Below, one piece after another: positions 53,127 through 64,000 of a DNA stretch of 64,000 nucleotides. The stretch's first letter is position 1, and every line of letters starts with the position of its first letter. The notes under the pieces are model-generated. The model ran no database searches. It saw only the letters and a program-made list of their open reading frames with translations, and was not told the origin of the DNA. Where the stretch lies: assembly GCA_016647705.1 (NCBI GenBank), contig CM028330.1, positions 34,795,534 to 34,859,533 on the forward strand, given 5' to 3'. A program made the position numbers and the translations under genes. This DNA is from Eucommia ulmoides. Taxonomy: Eukaryota; Streptophyta; Magnoliopsida; Garryales; Eucommiaceae.

Positions 53127-55239
53127 TGTAGACACGGCATTTTTGACCGCCTCGCAAAAAATCATACTTTATTTTATAGTTACCTTTATTTTCTTTTTTA
53201 TTTATTTTGTTTTGATTGTACCGTATTTATGCGGTTTAATACTGCTAAATTAAGTTTTATTAATCTCTTAAGTAAATTAAATATTAGTAATTGATTTTTT
53301 TTTTTTTGGTTTTGTAGATTTTTTGAAGTGGAATAAAAACACGTTAATTCGGAACAAAATGGACAAGAAACAGACGAGAACGAGAGAGGCCTGGACCGAA
53401 CGCGGGGGGGGGGTGCAAAAAGGTCGCACGTGCGACCAAAAAACTGGCCGCACCAGCGACCAGCCACACTGGTCGCTGGTGCGACCAGTGGGCTGGCCGC
53501 ACATGCGGCCAGCAGGGGGTGTCCCCCCCCTTTTGTTGGGTGCACCGATTTCGGTGCACCCAGAAGGGGGTGGGTGCACCGAATTTCGGTGCACCCACCC
53601 CCTTTTCCTTACCTTTTCGCACGCCTTTTGTTCGGAGGAGTTTCAGAAAATTTCCTATAAATAGAAGAAGGCTCAGACAACTCAAGAGAGAGAATTTTGA
53701 GGGGAAGAAATTTTTTTGAGAGGAATTTTTTTAAGGGAGAGGTGAAATCTGGAGAAAATTTTTGAAGAAAATAATATTATTTTCATTTTATTGTAATTTT
53801 GAAGAAGAAAAATCTCCAAGAAGGTGGTAAATTTTCATCTGTTGTCAATCTTACTCTTATTTTTTAAGTTGTTATTATACTAATTTTTTTTTTTTTTATA
53901 AATTAGATTTTTTTTTTCTTCTTCCTTTATTATTTATTTATTACTTTTTATTTTCTTTTTCTTTTTTTATTTTTTATTTTTTTTTGAGTAAATAAAACGA
54001 GGTGGAAAATTCCCAACCTTCAATTTGAACGGCTTAAATTTAGAAGGGAATTACTCCCCTCGATGCGTGTGTGCGGGTGTTTTATTTAATTTGTATTAAA
54101 TATAATGTGCTAACAATACGAGGTGGAAAATTCCCAACCTTCAATTTGAACGGCTTAAATTTAGAAGGGAATTACTCCCCTCGATGCGTGTGTGCGGGTG
54201 TTTTATTTAATTTGTATTAAATATAATGTATTAACAATACGAGGTGGAAAATTCCCAACCTTCAATTTGAACGGCTTAAATTTAGAAGGGAATTACTCCC
54301 CTCGATGCGTGTGTGTGGGTGTTTTATTTAATTTGTATTAAATATAATGTGCTAACAATACGAGGTGGAAAATTCCCAACCTTCAATTTGAACGGCATAA
54401 ATTTAGAAGGGAATTACTCCCCTCGATGCGTGTGTGCGGGTGTTTTATTTAATTTGTATTAAGTATAATGTGCTAACAATACGAGGTGAAAAATTCCCAA
54501 CCTTCAATTTGAACGGCTTAAATTTAGAAGGGAATTACTCCCCTCGATGCGTGTGTGCAGGTGTTTTATTTAATTTGTATTAAATATAATGTGCTAACGA
54601 TACGAGGTGGAAAATTTCCAACCTTCCATTTGAAAGGTTTAAATTTAGAAGGAAAATTATTCCCCTCAATGTGTGCGTGCGTGTGGGTGCGTGCGTTTTC
54701 TTTAACTCATATTAAATATAATGTGCTAACAAGATGAGGTGGAAAATTCCCAACCTTCCATCAGAACGGCCTAGGTTTAGAAGGGAGATCACTTCCCTCA
54801 ATGTGTGTGTATGTGTATATGTGTATATAAGGAGGATTTAAAAATAAAATAAAAACATTCGGATTTAAATTCTAATTGGACTTAATCGGATAAGGTACCG
54901 TCTTTGGACGGGCGTCTTGGGGTGCTTGACACCTTCCCCGAGCGTAACTGACCCCCGAACTCTTTAAACGAATCTCTGGTCAGACCATGTTATTTTTGGA
55001 GTCAAATTTTACTTAAGCCATTTTTTTTAAATTATTTTCAAAAAAGAAAAACATGGTGATCTAGCACATCATTTAAACCCAATGCTAGGTGGCGACTCCT
55101 TTTTCTAAAACAGGCTTAAGTATATTTTAATGAGAAAATCGACGTTTTTTAAAAAACCCTTCTCGTTTTACCAGCGCCAAGCATATATAAGCATATATCT
55201 ATATTTTCTGATTTTCTCTGGAAAATCGGGGCGCATTCA
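53127..55239 (+). repeat. 3' LTR of the Tat/Ogre element (2113 bp)
   Basis: Collinear with the 5' LTR. Seven tandem units start at 53998, 54119, 54240, 54361, 54482, 54603 and 54735, with the same unit-specific variants. It ends GGGGCGCATTCA, followed by CATTG. Confidence 0.93.
53998..54804 (+). repeat. Tandem array in the 3' LTR: seven units of ~121 bp
   Basis: Same number and order of units as in the 5' LTR, including the GAGGTGAAAAATTCC variant in unit 5 and AACGATACGAGG before unit 6. Confidence 0.97.
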
Positions 55240-55244
55240 CATTG

Positions 55245-57589
55245 AAAACAAATATACCAAAATGGAAAATGGGTTTGGTCAAGACGATCTCAGATCTAGC
55301 AAAATCAGAGTTCGATCTTGTTAATCAAACCCAAATATGTTCAAATGGAATCTAGATATGGAAAATTTGAACCCATATCCACCCAAATCAAAGTTATATT
55401 AGTGTGTGGTGAGCGACGAAGTTGAGAGAGAACCTGAGTGAGGGAGAGAAGACTTAAAGGGTTGCCCTCCAACCATTTTTTCTTGCTCATTCTCTTGCTC
55501 ATGCAAACTTCTTGCTTGTATGCTCTCAAATACTTGCCAAGAATACTTTCTCTCTCTAAAAATTTCTTCTAAAAAATATTAGAAATTAGTTTTTACAAGT
55601 CTTAGAAAAATCTCTACAAAAAAGAGATCAAAAGACAAAGGAAGAAAATAAGAAGAAGAATAAAAAGAAAAAAGAAAAAGAACTTTCTTTTATAAAAGCA
55701 AGGTAAGTTCCCTAAACCTCCTTGCTCATTTTCTCATTTTTCTTGTCTAAAGAAGGACAAATAAGACCGGTCAAAACATAAGAAATCCTGTTCCAAAGAG
55801 AACACTAAAACAAGTTCATTTTCTTGCATTTAATTTTACTGTTATTTACTTTTACCGTCATTTACTTTTTCATTCTGCACATTTTCGCACTTTTATTTTC
55901 CTGTATTTACTTTTTCTATTATTTACTTTCCTGTTTTGCACCTTTCCTTTTACAATTTACTTTACTATTCTATATCTTTCCACACTTTAAATTTCTCGCA
56001 TTTTTTCTTTCTTTTTTAGTCGAGTTCTCCTTAGCTAATAAGGGAGGATCCCCTGCTCTCCATTTCAAACAAGTGGCAAAAATGGTGGTCCTCTCCAAAA
56101 ATGTTTCGCCTTTCTTAGCCATGGTTGAGACTAGCACTATACATGTACTTATTATATATATATAATCTAAGTCGAGTCCTCCCTAGTTAAAAGGTTGAAT
56201 AAAGGAAAACCCTCTATTCCTCATTTCACGTAAATAACGGGATAAGTGCGATCCTCTTTGAAACATTTTTTTTTTTTTTTTCAACTATGATTAGGATTGG
56301 CATTATACATACGTATATATTTATACTTATATATATGTATTTATGTATGTATGTATTATACTCGTTATATACATATATATTTTTATGATTTTCTGCATAT
56401 CAAAAAATGAAAAAGAAAAAAAGAAAAAGGTTTTTCCTAAACTAAAAACCGCATAGGAAGAATTATCCATACCTCGTTTTTAGGTTTTCCAATCATTTGA
56501 GAAATTTTAAATGAGGATTAATGAAAATCTTTCTGCCAAGTGGTTAGTTAAGGTTATTATGGTAAAAATACATGTAAAAATTTATTTTTATTTTTTTACT
56601 TTGTTAAAAAATGAAAAAAACTAAGTGTCTTTGTTTTCTTCCAAAAATAAAATAAAAAAAACTTTCAAAAAAATGATCCTATTCCTTTTTATTTCTAAAA
56701 GTCCTTTCCATGAAACAAAGGTTTTTAAAAGAAACGTTTTCTTCATATAAAGAAACCAAAATGTTTTGGTTTTTTTTTTCCTGGAAAAAAGTTCTTAACA
56801 AATGTTTTTCCTAAGATGTGTTTTTGCAAATAAAGCAAAAATGGTTTCTTAAAATGTTGTCTTATCTTTTAAAATATTTTTATTAAAAACGTTTTTTCTT
56901 AAAAATATTTTCTTCATAAGAAGACCAAAAGTTTTCTTAAAGAAATGTTTTTAAAGCTAAAACATGTAAACTTCAAAAAATGTGTCTTTGTTTTGGTAAC
57001 GTAAGAACTCTTCTTCTCTCATTTGTTTTTCATAAGAAAACAAACTCTCTTTTTACTAATATATATATATATATATATATTTTCTCTTCACAAGAAAAAT
57101 TGAAATAAAAAATTCTTCGAAAATTTTCTTTCTAAGAAACCAAACCCATTTTTTCTTTACATTTTTTTTTAAACTAAAAATGTTTTCTTTCTTTAAATTT
57201 GTTTTTTTTAATCACTTTTCTTCTCTAATAAAAAATAAATAAATTATTTTCTTAACAAAAGAAACATCTATTTCATAAAAAATCTTGTCTAAATAGAAAT
57301 TCTTTTGTTTTAAAAATAAATAAATTATTTCTTGTCTTTTTCATACATAACTTTTTTGCCATCATAATTTGAACTAAAATCAAAACCTCCCTGGGGACCA
57401 AGTTTGCCGATTCTTTCATAATCGATAGGTCGTTTAAAAGGGAAACTTTTTTTTTACTTGTTTTTATTGAATTGTCTTTCTTTATTATGTGTTTATTAAC
57501 TTTACTTCATTTGCTTGACATAATAAAAATAATAAGGAAAAAATATTATGTTAACCAAACAAACAAAATAAAACTTGGACTTAGTACGG
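55245..57589. other. Right flank; possibly 5' part of a divergent Tat-like LTR
   Basis: Non-coding. CTCTCTCTAAAAATTTCTTC near 55540-55575 resembles an R-region start. Two diverged repeats of about 150 bp begin GTCGAGT(T/C)CTCC at 56020 and 56172. An (AT)n run is at 57060-57080. The element assignment is weak here and better beyond 57590. Confidence 0.35.
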
Positions 57590-58034
57590 TTTAAAATAAT
57601 TAGACATTGGGTATCGTTTTGAACGGGTGTATTGGGGGGTGCCTAACAGTTCCTCAAGCATAACCGACCCCCAAACTTACACAATACTCTTGTTAAGACC
57701 TTTTGAGTCAAAATTTGGTCTATTATCAAAAGATTTTTTCTTTCTTTTCTTTTATTTTGTTTTCTTTAAAACCAGGTGACCTGGTACACCTTTAAACCAA
57801 TGTTAGGTGATGACTCCAAAATTTCATAAAAATTCGACCCTAGTAAATTAGTTCAAAACCAACGCCTAGAAAACCCACTTGAACTTGTTTTATTAAAATG
57901 TTTTCTTTTCAAAATTAAAGTTTATCTAAAAGTATTTTAAAAATGGTAAGCTTGTTTTCAAAATGAAAGGGATTTCAAATAACATACCGACACTCGGTTA
58001 GAGTTGTCATTTGCGAACAATCCGGGGCGCGTCA
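57590..58034 (+). mobile_element. Divergent Tat-like LTR, 3' end
   Basis: It parallels the U5 end of the 13.8-kb element block by block. GGGTATCGTTTTGAACGGGT and GGGGGGTGCCTAACAGTTCC are followed by AGCATAACCGACCCCCAAAC, CCAATGTTAGGTGATGACTCC and a terminal CCGGGGCGCGTCA. No primer site follows, so it is probably a solo or truncated LTR of an older relative. Confidence 0.65.
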
Positions 58035-58653
58035 AGATTCTTATATAGATCAAGAAAACATTAGTATCGAATTGAACTTTCATTAAGCAAAAATTTGAGC
58101 ATATTCATTAGTCTTTATTATCACATTTTTATCTTTTAAGAGTTTTCTATTCTACAAAACACTTGCAACAAGTTATATATATAAATTGTGAGTATTGGTA
58201 GAAGCTCCTGTGGGAAAAGAAAATTTGAATAGTGAGAAATTGATTGTAATTCTTGAACAAGGTTGTTTGTTCAAGTGGGTGATTGAGTGAGTAAAAGGAT
58301 TTTTTTTTTTCGCTCCATGGATTGTAAGGTTTTGATTTTCACCTGGGAAGTAAGATTGGAGAATTTAGTAGATTAGAACATTCCATGGGAGCTCGGAGTA
58401 GATACTGGCAAGAAGGTCTTGATGAACTACTATAAGTGCACGTGTCAAATGTCTCTCCCTCTCTTCTTTATTCGTGTTTGGTTGTGTTTATGTTTGTGAT
58501 TATTTGAATAATTGTTTTCACTGTAAATCATCGAAGTGTTCATATTTACAAAATTGGTAAAGAGTGCAAAATTTATTTAGTGTTCAAAATTCAGTCAAGT
58601 TATTAACCTACCCAATTCATCTCTTCTCTTTCTTGGGTAGTAATTGGACCAAT
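58035..58653 (+). mobile_element. Copia-type long LTR, 3' fragment
   Basis: The end CCTACCCAATTCATCTCTTC...TTGGGTAG...GGACCAATA corresponds to that of the LTR at 1-1490. The phrase GGTAGAAGCTC also recurs in both. Diverged, no primer site after it. Confidence 0.45.
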
Positions 58654-59818
58654 AAAAAAAATCTGATTTGATTATATATGGTTTATTTCAATTAAATTTT
58701 TGTCCAAAGTAATGTGATGATTAGAATTAGATTTGAATTTATATCACGAGTAAATTATATCATTAATTGACACATATGATTGAAATAATGGTTTTAACTT
58801 TGTATATGCCCTATGAGTTCTTTAGGGACATAAAGATAGAAATATTGATTACATGGCAATAAAAACTGAGCATGTTCTCTGATTAAATTCTTATAAATTG
58901 GATAAAATTATCACATGTTGGTAGACATTAACCTTAGTTACTAGGAATATCGTACATAAATGGTTTCCTTTTAGTGGAAAAGTTAGAATAATTCCAATTA
59001 TTTATTAGTGGATAAAACTGTTAATTAATTTTTGGAATCCATCTTTTTATGTGAACCTAATGGAACACAGAACAAAGAGATATGGAGGTCTTAATGGTCT
59101 TTCAAAAAAAATGGGAGGAATGTCTAACAACTCAAAAAGTTTAAGGGGTCAAAATATAGTATAAAGTCTAGGATTTTTACCCTAGAAAGTATATATAACC
59201 CTAGAAGGGATGTATGGCCGTCCAACTTAAGCCACTTTCTTCTTGCTATTCTACATTTGTGTTTTTGTTTCATTTGCTATCAGCGACACTAAAACATACC
59301 TTTCATAGTCTTTTTATTCTAGAAATCGAAAGAATTATTGGAGATTTGAAGAAGTACAATTAAGATCAATAGATTTTTCTCTGGATACCTTTAGAGGCGA
59401 GAAATTTATGTTACTAATAGATATCCAAATAAATGTAAAGATCGTACTGGGGAGATTTACAGAGGAAAAGAAAATGTAAGACTAATAGACAACCAGTTAG
59501 GTGTTGAAGCACGATTCAAAGGTATTAATCTATCCAACTAGATTGATTCTTGTATTATTTTAGATACATCACAGATTTATTCAGGGTACGGATATTGATT
59601 GTGAGAAGTAAAAAATAAAATTTTATGCTCTATTGCATTTACATATGCTTAGTTCCCTACAAAATCGAGCCTCATAGGAGTCATCGACAATAACTAACAT
59701 GATAAACGGATGCCTATAATATTATCCTAGTCCAACACCATTGGGACAAGTTATCCGAAGACCAAGTGAAGAGATTTAGTGATAAAGAATCACCTCTCGA
59801 TCAAGGTAATTATGTATT
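58654..59818. other. Spacer with promoter-like segment
   Basis: AT-rich. A TATATATAACCCTAGAAGGG segment near 59189 followed by CTTTCTTCTTGC could be an LTR promoter/R region, but no ends were found. No gene. Confidence 0.35.
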
Positions 59819-62760
59819 TGTTGGCCCAGATATGATCCAAGAGGAGGTGAGTTGGATCTTTAAACTTTTATGATTTCTTTACGCTTGAATCGATAAAACA
59901 CTTATCAATCTCTTTGGTAGACATTAAGTATACTGTATAAAATGTATTAATCAATGAGATGAATGCGATTACTTAGAAACGTATGAAGTGTAGTATTAAA
60001 GAGGTAATCACAAACACAAACACTAGTACACAAACACATGGAAGAGTAGGAGATAGAGATAATTACAAAATCACAAGACACAAAGGTTTTTAGTAGTTTA
60101 GTAAGGATACACTTTCATATGTCTATTCCTACGAGCCCCTGTGGAGATTACTAATCCACTAATTTTGTTATCATTTTCCTAGGCAATAATCAAACTCTTA
60201 CAATATCAAGAGTCTCTCTCTTGGATTTCCTAATCTTTTTCTCAGACAAAGATCAATCCTTGCTACCAAGGTTCACTCCCTTGGATTTTTTAATCCCTTT
60301 CCCAGAAAGAGATTAAGACCGACAACCCAAAATTCACACAAATCACCAAAGTTTAATTACAATTTCAATAGCAACACATAATCAGCTAAAACACTCGCTT
60401 AACTAGTCTACCAATAATCACTTTATTGGATTTCCTCTATCGAAGCTTTTCAATGGAAAGATCGAGCCGTCTCTTCACCAAAGGCTCTTCCTTTGGGCTT
60501 TCAATGTTCTCTAGAGTATTCAAATTATGTTTTTTTGTTTCTTGAAGAATTTTATTACAGACAATATAATCAAGGATAAACAAAAACTCTCAAGTACAAT
60601 TATTTTGAGACTAACGGTTTTGTAGTCTAACTTATAAAACAATAGAAGCTTCTAAATAATCTCTTATAGATATATAACACAATTGAGTCTCTATTTCTTG
60701 TGCTTATATGCAAACTAATACATAATGATGTACAACAGTGATCAAACAATCGACAACCTGGAAGATTATGCTTCAATAACATGTTATGGTTTAAGATGAT
60801 TTTTTGATTAGATCATTTTTTCAAGTACAATATTACTCTTCTAATTCCTTGGGAAAAGTTCTTTCTCAATAGATAGTCCAATTAAGTTCAATGGACATTA
60901 AACATTTACAATAGATGAGTATAAGACTCAACACAATAGTAATAGTGAAGAGCACACGATTTTGTTACAAATCTCAAAATATAATTCAATTTGTATACCG
61001 TTAAAGACCAAATTCTAAATTTGATTATGTTGAGTATATAGTATACTTTTCACTCAAATGATGTTTATGTATAATGTAGCTTGATAGTGATAATGAGAAG
61101 CAAATAAATATGTTGCAAATTTGAAAATAGAATTCAAGAAGTAATTTGAGGACCAAATTACATATTTGATGTTTTTGCCAACGAAGCTCAAATTTCCATT
61201 TTTCTAAGTCGTTCAAATAATTTTTCCAAAAATGATTCAATTTAATTTAAAGAAGAATGGCTTAAGATTATCTTGTTAAGATCGGTACGAGGAATTTAAG
61301 AACTCGATGTCATACTAATTGCGCTGGTGGTGCGAGTTCTTCTTGTTTTTCCAATAAACCAAGTCTTAAGATAGGTTTAATTCAATCCTATTTTACTCCA
61401 AAAAATTCTATTACAAGATGTTCAATTTAATTGACAATTTTTAGATCTTAATGAGGTGTATTCCAAAAGTGATTTCAAAATAAATGTAGTTCAAGTACTA
61501 TTTTGGGACAATGAGAAAATGGTTTAACAGAATGTAGTTTTTCAAAGATCAATACAACTACGATTTGATTCTCAAGATGACGATATATGATCTAGAATTA
61601 TAAACATAGGTCAATCAAGGACTAAATCTAGATAATCACTAAATGAAATAATATACACCTAGATCCAATTCTAATTGTCGAACCGATGAGATAATAAATT
61701 AACTAGCTCAGTAAAAATAATAAACTCGCCAAGATTTACGTGATAAACAATTCACCAAGATTAAGCCCTTCGGAGATGTAGATCTCAACCCGAAGAGATG
61801 AAAACACATAGAATTAAGGATGAAGCGTTGAGGAATGTGAAACTCTTATTTTATCTCAAGGATTGATTGTTTTTTAGCACATATCTCAGGTACATATTTA
61901 CAACTATTATTTAATGGTATTGTGTCTTTTGTTCTCTTAGAAAGTTCTGCCAAAAACGTGCAAGAGAGGGCTGAATATTTGAAGGAAAGGTGGGAAAGAG
62001 TTGTTACACTTAATCAGCGCAAGAGTGATATTTTTTACAGGTTCTGGAATTCTCAAAGGAAAATGGATGATTTTTTTTTACATAAATAAAACCCAATATA
62101 TGCGATTTAGAAAGCCAAAACAGGATCAATCGGACGTAACCAATGTGGGGAACCAATCCCTAAGTTTTAGGAGCAAATTGAGATAATTGAAAAAGGGACC
62201 AAATTGCACAATTGACCCCCAAAATGTAAACTTTGATTCATGAACATTGATACAAATAAGTGTAAATATCTATAATTTCATGTTAGCAGTGATTTGGAAC
62301 AATTTGGATTTGAAAATAGATCCAATTATGGATTTGAATATTAGATTTGTATACAGGTTTACGAGGTTCGATTGATCAGTTCCTAAGATTGGTTGATCGA
62401 ACTTCAAACACTTTCAAATGAATGAACTTCTAGCCCATTCTATCGATTGAATAAGGGATCCAGTTGACCCATTGTAGACGTGTACACATATATAAGTTTT
62501 CTTGATCGGTTAACTGGATGTAGGGATCCGATCGACTCAATACATTAGGGGGAAACTTTTTAACCTTCTAGACTGATTGGTTGAATGATTCCTAAAATAT
62601 ACATCTATTTTTAGCCTAATTTTACAATGTTTTTACCTGATCTTTAAAACAAATTTTTTAACATGACATCAAGACATTCTAAGCATATTCAAAACATAGA
62701 TCGATTAAATTTAATGATTGTGAGTGATGTATAATCTAAATGTACATAGAGTCATTCATC
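59819..62760 (-). mobile_element. Long copia-type LTR, inverted (approximate)
   Basis: On the minus strand it ends ...CACCTCCTCTTGGATCATAT-CTGGGCCAACA at 59819, the same terminal style as the LTR ending at 1490. Across 60040-60350 lie AAATCACAAGACACAAAGGT and doubled GGATTTCCTAATC/GGATTTTTTAATC blocks common in such LTRs. The GATCGATTG/GGTTGATCGA-rich segment (62370-62560) matches the style at the window start and at 32850. The right end is uncertain. No primer site at the left. Confidence 0.4.
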
Positions 62761-64000
62761 TTCAACTCATTATTTCTTTTTGCATCGACTCCCCCAATAA
62801 CATGGATGATCTTGGGGACATGCGTATGCATAATTTTTTTCTATTACTTAACACATTATGTCATCATCAAACAACAATAGCCGTGGTCCATCCTAAAAGG
62901 ATCGAATCTATAGGTTGTCAGCAAACCCATAGTCCCTCAAGAAAGCCAGCCTTGTGAACCATCTCATGACAGACACAGTACATACTGGCGAAAGAATGTT
63001 TAGTTGCCTCCGGACTTCATGTTTATCTTATGCGAGAGGCAAAAAAATTCCATAGGCTGAAAGAAGGAAATGACCAATGGGAAAAGAAGTAGATTTTAAC
63101 AGAGCCAAATGTAAGAGCAAGTCGGATCGGACACAACTTCTAGTGCCAAATGTCCTTTTGATGTCTATCCCCTAGCTCTACCACCGTTGCTAATAGCTGA
63201 CAAAATAAAATAAAATAAAAATCACATAACAAGGATATGTCACATAAAGGTAAATATCAGCATTTTATAGCACTGGTCGGGGCATCAAACTTGTTCAAGA
63301 GTAGCATTTCCTGTTACAATAGCAACCATGACGTTCGGAGGAAACAAGACATTCCAAGGGTACAATGGTAATTTTAATTCAAAATTCCAAGAAATACGCA
63401 CCCAAGGTTAAAAGAAGTATAATCCATGTCCAAAATGCCTTTGAATGGGGCAAATGTTTCCACAAAAAACTCAAAACGCTCATTTTCGTTTCTAAGAAAA
63501 TATTCAATTCCACGTTTTAAACTGCTAGACCAATCAAAAATAGCAATAGAGAACTCCAAGAAGTTCGTTTGTATTTTTAAGAAAAGTATTAAATTTCATG
63601 ACAAAACAAGGGTATTTTGGTAATTCAGCATATTTGAGTTCAAATAAATTCATTTGACATTTCTTCAAGTTTTTCAAAATCCCACGTCACCAAGAAATGA
63701 ATTAAAAGTCAATTCGAATTGACAAGCTCGATAAAGAATCACAATTTGTTCATTTTTCATTTTTCTACAAAATACTCATTTGACTTCTAACAGCAAACTT
63801 TTAGGGTACTAACAAAAAATGAGAGAATAGAAACATTGTTTAGTTAGGAAAAAAAATCTCATTTCTCTCTCTCTTTTTTTTCTTCTCATATTTGTTGTAA
63901 AAAAAAAATTACTTTAAAAATTGTGCATTTTTCTTGTTATTTTATTTTTCCTCCTATTTTCTATATGTATCAAACATTTTTTTTTTTCAATTTTCTATCT
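62761..64000. other. Window end, no recognised gene
   Basis: AT-rich sequence of more mixed composition at 62780-63160. I could not identify any protein in either strand. Short frames at 62724-62957, 63374-63559 and 63426-63623 are not supported. Confidence 0.4.

Larger units (their letters stand above)
41396..55239 (+). mobile_element. Ty3/gypsy retrotransposon, Tat/Ogre type, 13.8 kb
   Basis: The boundaries are exact: 5-bp CATTG duplications, TGTAGACACGG at the start and GGGGCGC(G/A)TTCA at the end of each LTR. The order is 5' LTR (41396-43525), tRNA-Arg primer site, leader, gag-protease-G-patch, a probable intron, RT-RNaseH-aRNaseH-integrase, a 1.9-kb repeat-rich tail, polypurine tract, and 3' LTR (53127-55239). 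Long LTRs, tRNA-Arg priming, two RNase H domains, an intron before RT and a long 3' non-coding region are together typical of the Tat lineage (Ogre and relatives). The LTRs differ by roughly 1-2% by eye plus indels, so the insertion is fairly young. One amber codon in gag is the only coding lesion noticed. Confidence 0.95.

Noticed and set aside
62724..62957. 77-codon frame near the window end
   Set aside because: No recognisable motif; spans repeat-like sequence at its start.

Overview
This is nuclear DNA of a flowering plant, most likely a eudicot; species not determined. The evidence is a split gene with GT-AG introns for a plant ALKBH8-type protein, AT-rich introns and spacers, and plant lineages of LTR retrotransposons, SINE, LINE and MITE-like elements. 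No prokaryotic, organellar, tRNA, rRNA or CRISPR feature was seen.

The only clear host gene runs on the + strand from 11535 to 31181. It has seven coding exons encoding an RRM followed by an AlkB-type Fe(II)/2-oxoglutarate dioxygenase, about 341 residues. Its third coding intron is 12.8 kb and holds a truncated chromovirus and a nested copia element. Later introns hold degenerate copia pieces. Exon 5 ends in an exact 39-bp tandem duplication that copies the coding sequence of the catalytic histidine region together with the splice donor.

The left 11.5 kb is a mosaic. It starts with a probable solo copia LTR (1-1490), then a MITE-like element (3523-4162). A 3.3-kb element with PIF/Harbinger-like ends (4655-7969) follows, carrying broken host-gene fragments: thymidine kinase, and the N-terminus of a type II membrane protein inside a smaller nested repeat. 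Next is a copia LTR with a SINE and a hAT-like MITE inserted in it (9485-10703), a broken copia gag, and a LINE tail.

Downstream of the gene are copia debris, another MITE of the same family (35264-36340) and a 2.3-kb unclassified repeat with a higher-order tandem array (36757-39115). The dominant element is a 13.8-kb Ty3/gypsy retrotransposon of Tat/Ogre type (41396-55239). It has perfect 5-bp target duplications, 2.1-kb LTRs each with seven 121-bp repeats, a tRNA-Arg primer site, gag-protease with a G-patch and one internal amber codon, a probable 154-bp intron, and an open RT-RNaseH-aRNaseH-integrase frame. To its right lie a divergent Tat-like LTR fragment and pieces of long copia-type LTRs (58035-62760). 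The last 1.2 kb holds nothing I recognise.
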